5,349 bases of DNA from an uncultured Eubacteriales bacterium. GTDB taxonomy: Bacteria > Bacillota > Clostridia > Christensenellales > Borkfalkiaceae. Position numbers and translations under genes: made by a program. The stretch covers positions 1-5,349 of the forward strand of contig CACXHH010000126.1 in the NCBI GenBank assembly GCA_902767455.1, written 5' to 3'. Below the pieces are notes generated by a model, which was given only the letters and a program-made list of their open reading frames with translations, had not been told where the DNA came from and did not search any database. Positions 1 to 4,254 of the stretch are shown in pieces; the first letter of the stretch is position 1, and each line of letters starts with the position of its first letter.

Positions 1-1260
1 AGCAACACCGCGGCGGGCACGGTATATTCCAACCCCGAATATTCGGCGTTCACGACCGTTTCGTTTGAAACTAACGGCGGCTCGGCGGTAGCTCCCGTAA
101 AATACGGCTTCGGGGCTTTGCAAGTTGCCGAAACGACCAAGGAAAACTACGTTTTCGACGGCTGGTATTACGACGAAGCTTTGACGAACGCCGTAGATAC
201 TTCCGCTCCCGAAATTTCGGGCGAAGCGGTAACGCTCTACGCCAAATGGACGAAAGCGGAAGTTACCATAACGCTTATGAGCGAAGGCTCCGTTTTAGAC
301 ACTCTGACCTACGCCGAAGGCGTTGCGCTCGAACTTCCGAACGTTACCCCGAAAGCCGATAACAGAATATTCACCGGCTGGTATTACGATCAAGAGTTTA
401 CGAACAAGGTAAACGCCGACGACCTCCAAACAAGCGGCAACGCTCTCACCCTTTACGCAGGGTTCAGATACCCCACTACTTCGGCTCTCACCGATAACGG
501 CGACGGAACTTATTCGTTAATTGCCAAAGGCTGCGTCGCGGTGCTCGGCGAAACGGAATATTCGGCTACCCGCTACGATATGACGATGAAGTATAACAAG
601 AGTTCTTCGGGCGCTACGGGCATAGCTTTCAGACAGCAAGTCCGCGCCGACAACACTTACAATAACTCAAAGTATATCGGCATTACGATATTCGCAACCG
701 GAATAATTCAGGTCGGGCTTTGCCCGGGCAACAACCAGGTAGTTCACCTTACGGGCGTTACGGCTACGGGCGAACAGCGCAAGAGCACGATAGCGCTCGA
801 CTATCTCCCCGCCGCGTGGAAGGCTAAATATAACGGCACGGCTACGGGCGAAGAGATAAGCGTTACCCTTTCGGTAGTCGATTACGGCGAAACGTTTGAA
901 ATCTATATCGACGGCGATTTTGCCTTCCGCTACGTCGACATTGACGGCACCGCGGACGATATAAGCGGTTACACGGGCAAAGGCTTCGGCTTCCGCCATA
1001 CGGCACAGACTCTTGACTTCACTATTTCGCACTCACCGCTTACCACCGTTTCCTTTGAAAGTAACGGCGGCTCGACCGTTTCTCCCGTTCTGTACGGAAT
1101 GGGCGCTCTGACCGTCGCCGATCCGACCAAGGAAAACTACGTTTTCGACGGCTGGTATTACGATCAGGCTTTGACCGAAGCCGTAGATACTTCCGCTCCC
1201 GCAATTTCGGGCGAAGCGGTAACTCTTTACGCAAAATGGAAGGAGGTAGAAAATGATTAA
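1..1260 (+). CDS. Modular surface/secreted protein with InlB B-repeats and a jelly-roll domain (5' truncated)
   Basis: The frame is open from base 1, so the start lies outside the window; 419 codons are visible, ending in TAA. Visible modules: residues 1-17 look like the end of a previous beta-sandwich domain; an InlB-type repeat at about 18-84 (TNGG, GWYYD, LYAKW); a more divergent one at about 87-155 (GWYYDQEFTNKV, LYAGF); a jelly-roll or LamG-like domain at about 158-346 with a YIDGDFAFRY strand; and a third repeat at 348-413. The protein ends six residues later (KEVEND), with no LPXTG motif, SLH domain or transmembrane anchor. InlB repeats are small beta folds used as spacers or adhesive modules in exported Gram-positive proteins, so a surface or secreted location is inferred. 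Any catalytic domain would lie upstream and cannot be seen. It overlaps the next gene by 8 nt, which suggests an operon. The TTG at 118 is not the start. Confidence 0.88.
   Translation, partial: SNTAAGTVYSNPEYSAFTTVSFETNGGSAVAPVKYGFGALQVAETTKENYVFDGWYYDEALTNAVDTSAPEISGEAVTLYAKWTKAEVTITLMSEGSVLDTLTYAEGVALELPNVTPKADNRIFTGWYYDQEFTNKVNADDLQTSGNALTLYAGFRYPTTSALTDNGDGTYSLIAKGCVAVLGETEYSATRYDMTMKYNKSSSGATGIAFRQQVRADNTYNNSKYIGITIFATGIIQVGLCPGNNQVVHLTGVTATGEQRKSTIALDYLPAAWKAKYNGTATGEEISVTLSVVDYGETFEIYIDGDFAFRYVDIDGTADDISGYTGKGFGFRHTAQTLDFTISHSPLTTVSFESNGGSTVSPVLYGMGALTVADPTKENYVFDGWYYDQALTEAVDTSAPAISGEAVTLYAKWKEVEND
52..252 (+). repeat. InlB-type repeat module A (near-identical to 1042-1242)
   Basis: Codes for residues 18-84 of the truncated first gene. 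It aligns with 1042-1242 at a constant offset of 990 nt with no gap. At protein level 55 of 66 residues match (residues 18-83 against 348-413). At DNA level there are perfect runs of 40 bp (134-173), 22 bp (190-211) and 21 bp (213-233). Identity at synonymous sites points to recent duplication or gene conversion. Confidence 0.93.
259..465 (+). repeat. Divergent InlB-type repeat module B
   Basis: Codes for residues 87-155 of the first gene. It keeps the family signature (FTGWYYDQEFTNKV, then LYAGF where the other copies have LYAKW) but is diverged in the rest. It is therefore an older copy than the A/C pair, placed directly after module A and before the jelly-roll domain. Confidence 0.8.
1042..1242 (+). 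repeat. InlB-type repeat module C (partner of 52-252)
   Basis: Codes for residues 348-414 at the extreme C-terminus of the first gene. It is the close copy of module A, separated from it by module B and a jelly-roll domain. Its last codons (AAA TGG AAG GAG GTA) merge directly into the ribosome binding site of the following gene. Confidence 0.93.
1241..1247 (+). promoter_or_regulatory. Shine-Dalgarno of the phosphoesterase gene, inside the upstream gene
   Basis: AGGAGGT lies 5 nt before the ATG at 1253 and is preceded by GA, giving a near-perfect match to the 16S tail. It also encodes K-E-V at the end of the upstream protein. It fixes the start at 1253 and, with the 8-nt overlap, suggests translational coupling of the two genes. 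Confidence 0.88.
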
Positions 1261-2965
1261 AATATTGAGAAAAACCGTCGCCGCGGCGCTTTCGGCGGTA
1301 GCGGCGCTGTCGATGAGTCTGGCGGCGCCCGCCGTGACCACGGCGGAGGACGCAGGCGCTCAAAGACCGATTTACGAACCCGAGTTCAACTCGATGAATC
1401 ATTACTGTTACGAACTCGACGAGCCTTTCGTAGCTTCGCCCGACAGCTTCGAGGCGTGGATAAAGATGCCGCAAGGCTCGGTCGGCGGAACGATAATGGG
1501 CAACTTCACGTATCCCGGTTCGGGGCTCGGCGGAATAGTCGACTGGTCGGTCGACGGATTCGGCAGAGTCAAGATTTACTGGAACGACGGCAAATTCAAA
1601 TACACTTTCGCAAACCCCGCTCTCGACGATAACGAGTGGCACCACGTGGCTATCGTCCGCGACGAAGTTCGCAAAGCCTTTCTTCTCTACGTCGACGGAA
1701 CGCTCGCAGATTCGGCGACTTCCGCCGCGGTCGGCGCCGTGAACGCAAAATACTCTATGGCGGTCGGCGTGGGGCACGAAAACTACGGCACGCCCAAGAA
1801 CCCGTTTGAAGGTTATATTCGTCAGATAACGATATATAACGGCGCCATAAACGCCGATAAAGTCAAAGCCGACATGCAGGTCGCAAATATTACCGACGAC
1901 TTTAACGGCAAACTTATGGGCAACTGGTACTTCGGCGACGTATGGACAGAAAGACACGTCGCGGAAACTTCGGGCAACGGTAACGACGCCACGCTCAACA
2001 CCTTTGAAAAGTACGTGGGCGTTGCGGGCGGCGACTTCGAGTACGATTATTCGCTCGCTATTCTCGGCGACGTTCAGGCGATAGTCGGGCATAAGCCGCA
2101 GATCTTTCTCGATATGATGAAGTGGCTCGTCGACAACAAAGAGAGCGAGAAGATAGAGTGCGTTATAGCGCTCGGCGATCTGACAGACTCGGGCGTAATA
2201 CCCGTAGAAGACCTTTCCAACCCCGCTTCTTTGGAGAGATGGAACTTGAACGACGTCATGTACGGCGTTGCCGAGCAAGGCTTTTCCATGCTCGACAACA
2301 AAGTAAGATACTGCTTCGTTCCCGGAAACCACGATTACGACTTCATGGACAACGGCAACCATGCTCAGTCGCAGTTCAATAAATACTTCCCGTACTCGAA
2401 ACACAGTACGCTTCCCGGGTTTGCGGGCGCCTATATCGAAGGCGACATGGCTAACACTTACTACACTTTCAGCGTTTGCGGAATCGATTATCTCGTTTTA
2501 AATCTCGAATACGAGCCGCGTATGCCCGTTATGCGTTGGGCGTGCAGGATATGCGAACAACACCCCCGTCACCGCATTATCGTCAATACTCACAGTTATA
2601 TGCGGGCTTACGGCGATATAAACACCACCAGCAACCTTTACAGAAAAGACGGCGTGTCGACTTCGGGTATGGAGCTTTTCGACGGGCTTATCAAACGCTA
2701 CGAAAATATCTTTATGGTGCTTTGCGGCCACGTCTGTTACGACGACGTAGTCGTCCGCACGGATACGGGTATCCACGGCAACACCATAACTTCGTTTATG
2801 GTCAACCCGCAGGGCGTGACTTACGATAGCGGCTTGGGCGAAGACCTTATCTTTATGATGAATTTCAACGAAAAGACGGGCGAGATCAACTGCTGTTACT
2901 ATTCTCCTTATCACGACGCGGCGTGGAACCTTCAGAATCAATTCAGGCTCAACTACTGGTTCTGA
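1253..2965 (+). CDS. Secreted LamG-domain calcineurin-like metallophosphoesterase
   Basis: A complete 570-residue protein. Residues 1-31 are a signal peptide (K3, R6, K7, an Ala/Leu-rich core, likely cleavage near TTA-ED), so it is exported. Residues about 38-215 form a LamG/concanavalin-like domain (EWHHVAIVRD at 128-137, YVDGT at 146-150, GYIRQITIYNGAI at 187-199), probably a binding module. Residues about 265-560 are a calcineurin-like phosphoesterase: D273-V-Q275, GDLTD (308-312), GNHD (358-361), H447, and GHVC (492-495). The family normally has DxH and GHxH; here Q275 and C495 replace two histidines. By homology it should hydrolyse a phosphomono- or phosphodiester using two metal ions; the substrate is unknown. 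The catalytic half holds nine of the ten cysteines. The start is set by AGGAGGT 5 nt upstream. The stop is a tandem TGA-TAA, followed by a terminator. Fold assignment is confident; retained catalysis is less certain. Confidence 0.9.
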   Translation: MIKILRKTVAAALSAVAALSMSLAAPAVTTAEDAGAQRPIYEPEFNSMNHYCYELDEPFVASPDSFEAWIKMPQGSVGGTIMGNFTYPGSGLGGIVDWSVDGFGRVKIYWNDGKFKYTFANPALDDNEWHHVAIVRDEVRKAFLLYVDGTLADSATSAAVGAVNAKYSMAVGVGHENYGTPKNPFEGYIRQITIYNGAINADKVKADMQVANITDDFNGKLMGNWYFGDVWTERHVAETSGNGNDATLNTFEKYVGVAGGDFEYDYSLAILGDVQAIVGHKPQIFLDMMKWLVDNKESEKIECVIALGDLTDSGVIPVEDLSNPASLERWNLNDVMYGVAEQGFSMLDNKVRYCFVPGNHDYDFMDNGNHAQSQFNKYFPYSKHSTLPGFAGAYIEGDMANTYYTFSVCGIDYLVLNLEYEPRMPVMRWACRICEQHPRHRIIVNTHSYMRAYGDINTTSNLYRKDGVSTSGMELFDGLIKRYENIFMVLCGHVCYDDVVVRTDTGIHGNTITSFMVNPQGVTYDSGLGEDLIFMMNFNEKTGEINCCYYSPYHDAAWNLQNQFRLNYWF

Positions 2966-2980
2966 TAAAAACTCAATCAA

Positions 2981-3010
2981 AAAAAAGACTGTCGCAAGGC
3001 AGTCTTTTTT
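2981..3010. terminator. Bidirectional rho-independent terminator
   Basis: AAAAAAGACTG (2981-2991) and CAGTCTTTTTT (3000-3010) form a perfect 11-bp inverted repeat, 15 nt after the phosphoesterase stop. In the + strand RNA a U-G and a C-G pair extend the stem and close a GCAA tetraloop (2994-2997). The six Ts at 3005-3010 serve + strand transcription. The As at 2981-2986 become a U-tract for the - strand regulator, whose stop lies 37 nt away. The - strand hairpin has an 8-nt loop instead, so it looks better tuned for the + direction. Confidence 0.9.
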
Positions 3011-3047
3011 CGTATAAAAAATACGTTTACGAAGTTATATACGCGCG

Positions 3048-4025
3048 TTAAACCTTTTCTACGATGGCGGTAAGTTCGATATCTATCGGGTAGTCGCCGA
3101 AATTTTTGCTGAACAGGTTGAACCCGCCGACGTGTTGCGCGTTCGGTTTGTTACCTATTTTCAGCAAAACCTTGTTGCTTTTATCAAGATTGAGATTGTT
3201 TAGCCTGACGTTCTGATTGACGAGTTCGCCGTCAAGGAACACGCCTTGGTTATTTACCTTGATATTTTTCAGTAAGCCGTACATAGTCACGTTGTCGCCC
3301 CAGTTGCTCCAAAACGGCGGGCAGAGCAGTCCGTCGCGGTCGCCGAAGTCACCGGGGGAAAGGTAGGTGCAGAGTTCGACGTCGTTGAGCCAGAAGGTGA
3401 TATCGCTCTTCCAGTTGTTGTTGTGACCGACCGTTTCCGAACAAAGTTCGAGCATCAAGGATATTTCCGTGCATTTTCTGTACTTTGCAAAGTCGTTCGG
3501 AAAGGCGTACGTCAGATACCCTTTGTCGCCCCAAATAATGCCGGCGTCGTGGCGTTCGGGGCGGTATATGGTGTTCCAGGTGCAAGTATAAAATTTATTT
3601 TCCGTCACAAACGAATAGTTGGCGTCGGGATCGCAGTCGACGAAATCACCGACTTTGACGGCGTATTTTATCTCTTCCGAAGGCGCCTTCTCGTTGGCGT
3701 ATGGGCGGAAGAGTTGAAGGTGCATTTCCTGTAAGACGCGGTAACACATTCTCACCGTACCCTTTTGCGACGGTATAAGGTTTATCTCGATAAGCCCTGC
3801 GTTCTGTAATATTTCAGTATGATATACGATAGAGTTTACAGACGTGTCGTTTACGGCGGCAAGCTCGGGAACGGTGTGCGGCTTTATTTGAAGTTGGTTC
3901 AGGATTTTGAGCCTTAACTCGTGCGAAAGCGCGTAGCAAAGCGACGCGAGCAGCGGAAAATCCGCCGTTTCTTTGATATTGAAATCGGCAGATTCGTTCT
4001 TATAATAGCGCGGCGTGACCTTCAT
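3048..4025 (-). CDS. ArsR-like winged-helix transcriptional regulator with a large C-terminal sensor-like domain
   Basis: A complete 325-residue cytoplasmic protein with no signal peptide. Residues about 25-100 form a winged-helix DNA-binding domain: LCYALSHELRLKILNQL (29-45) is the typical first ArsR-type helix, VPELAAVNDTSVNSIVYHTEIL (52-73) the helix-turn-helix, and 78-97 the wing. Residues about 120-325 are rich in beta strands and aromatic residues: GIIWGDKGYLTYAFPND (162-178), NNWKSDITFWLNDVE (203-217), SPGDFGDRDG (223-232), QHVGGFNLF (297-305). From memory this resembles the ArsR-like regulators grouped in COG4189, often near carbohydrate genes; the ligand is unknown. It lacks an obvious ArsR metal-binding Cys-x-Cys motif in the HTH helix, so metal sensing is unlikely. 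The start is firm: TAAGGT (4037-4032) precedes the ATG by 6 nt and includes an in-frame TAA. It is divergent from the gene at 4255 and probably controls that gene and itself (inference). Confidence 0.85.
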   Translation of the reverse strand: MKVTPRYYKNESADFNIKETADFPLLASLCYALSHELRLKILNQLQIKPHTVPELAAVNDTSVNSIVYHTEILQNAGLIEINLIPSQKGTVRMCYRVLQEMHLQLFRPYANEKAPSEEIKYAVKVGDFVDCDPDANYSFVTENKFYTCTWNTIYRPERHDAGIIWGDKGYLTYAFPNDFAKYRKCTEISLMLELCSETVGHNNNWKSDITFWLNDVELCTYLSPGDFGDRDGLLCPPFWSNWGDNVTMYGLLKNIKVNNQGVFLDGELVNQNVRLNNLNLDKSNKVLLKIGNKPNAQHVGGFNLFSKNFGDYPIDIELTAIVEKV

Positions 4026-4031
4026 TTTTTT

Positions 4032-4037
4032 ACCTTA
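4032..4037 (-). promoter_or_regulatory. Ribosome binding site of the regulator gene with in-frame stop
   Basis: Read on the - strand, TAAGGT lies 6 nt before the ATG at 4025. It is a weaker Shine-Dalgarno than those of the two + strand starts, which suits a regulator made in small amounts. Its TAA is in frame with the gene and rules out a longer N-terminus. Confidence 0.65.
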
Positions 4038-4081
4038 CGTTCGGATAATATTTTTAAGCAACCAAAAATATTTGTTTACGC

Positions 4082-4103
4082 TTTTTTTAAAAAAAATTTT
4101 TTT
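4082..4103. other. T7-A8-T7 tract, possible intrinsic DNA bend
   Basis: Twenty-two consecutive A/T bases arranged as seven T, eight A and seven T, almost symmetric about their centre. Such A-tracts are known to curve DNA and to exclude bound proteins. It lies in the region predicted to be transcribed as the regulator's 5' leader, just downstream of its promoter. A role in promoter geometry is inference. Confidence 0.6.
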
Positions 4104-4111
4104 GGGCTTCA

Positions 4112-4120
4112 CAAACAATT
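4112..4120 (+). repeat. CAAACAATT element, copy 1 (next to the regulator -10)
   Basis: An exact copy of 4185-4193, 73 bp away, which is close to seven helical turns. It abuts and partly overlaps the TATAAT box of the regulator promoter. The shared 9-mer could be a half-site for a regulator acting on both divergent promoters, but the background is so AT-rich that chance is possible. Confidence 0.4.
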
Positions 4121-4146
4121 ATAGCCGTGTTATTGTGTTATTGCAA
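4118..4146 (-). promoter_or_regulatory. Sigma-A-type promoter of the regulator gene
   Basis: On the - strand: TTGCAA (4146-4141) as the -35, an exact 17-nt spacer, then a perfect TATAAT (4123-4118) as the -10. Transcription would start near 4111, giving a leader of about 85 nt that contains the T7-A8-T7 tract. This is the best promoter match in the intergenic region, and the right orientation for the gene ending at 3048. Confidence 0.75.
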
Positions 4147-4163
4147 GTGTTTTTTGTGTTTTT

Positions 4164-4192
4164 ATGACAAAAATTATTTGCTTGCAAACAAT
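4164..4192 (+). promoter_or_regulatory. Candidate promoter of the secreted-protein gene at 4255
   Basis: ATGACA (4164-4169, 5 of 6 to the -35 consensus), a 17-nt spacer, and AACAAT (4187-4192, 4 of 6 to the -10 consensus). It would start transcription near 4199, giving a leader of about 55 nt. The weak -10 suggests dependence on an activator, or that the true promoter is elsewhere. The quasi-palindrome at 4177-4192 overlaps its spacer and -10. Confidence 0.4.
4177..4192. promoter_or_regulatory. Quasi-palindromic candidate operator
   Basis: TTTGCTTG-CAAACAAT has 6 of 8 symmetric positions around a central TTGCAA. It covers the spacer and -10 of the candidate + strand promoter, where a repressor would act, and contains most of CAAACAATT copy 2. 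Binding by the divergent winged-helix regulator is a guess from position and symmetry only. Confidence 0.35.
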
Positions 4193-4193
4193 T
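4185..4193 (+). repeat. CAAACAATT element, copy 2
   Basis: Exact second copy of the 9-mer at 4112-4120. It overlaps the right half of the quasi-palindrome and the candidate -10 of the + strand promoter, so each divergent promoter has one copy at its -10. Confidence 0.4.
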
Positions 4194-4223
4194 TTTTTTG
4201 TTTCATTACGAAAAAAAACAAAA

Positions 4224-4250
4224 CGGAGTCCGACGGCTCCGAAAGGAGGT
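4224..4250 (+). promoter_or_regulatory. Leader with two alternative hairpins at the Shine-Dalgarno
   Basis: AAAGGAGGT (4242-4250) is a near-ideal ribosome binding site, 4 nt before the ATG at 4255. Just upstream, CGGAGTC (4224-4230) can pair with GGCTCCG (4235-4241): seven pairs including one U-G, with loop CGAC. Alternatively CTCC (4237-4240) can pair with GGAG of the ribosome binding site (4245-4248) across a GAAA tetraloop. Both structures use CTCC, so they exclude each other: the first frees the site, the second hides it. The pairing potential is plain in the sequence; a regulatory role is inference. Confidence 0.5.
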
Positions 4251-4254
4251 TTTG

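Noticed and set aside
118..120. TTG as the start of the first gene
   Set aside because: The frame is open to base 1 and residues before the TTG already belong to the InlB repeat, so the gene starts outside the window.
1040..2404. Long antisense open frame (454 codons) on the - strand
   Set aside because: It lies fully opposite the InlB protein and the phosphoesterase, has no ribosome binding site or domain signature, and its product is compositionally odd (Arg-rich C-terminal part). It is a codon-bias shadow of the + strand genes.
3011..3025. Second small inverted repeat CGTAT-AAAAA-ATACG after the terminator
   Set aside because: Only five mostly A/T pairs and no following T-tract; too weak to call a terminator or operator.
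4205..4210. Alternative + strand promoter using TTGCAA (4182-4187) and ATTACG
   Set aside because: The -10 match is poor; ATGACA/AACAAT upstream fits better, although that one is also only moderate.
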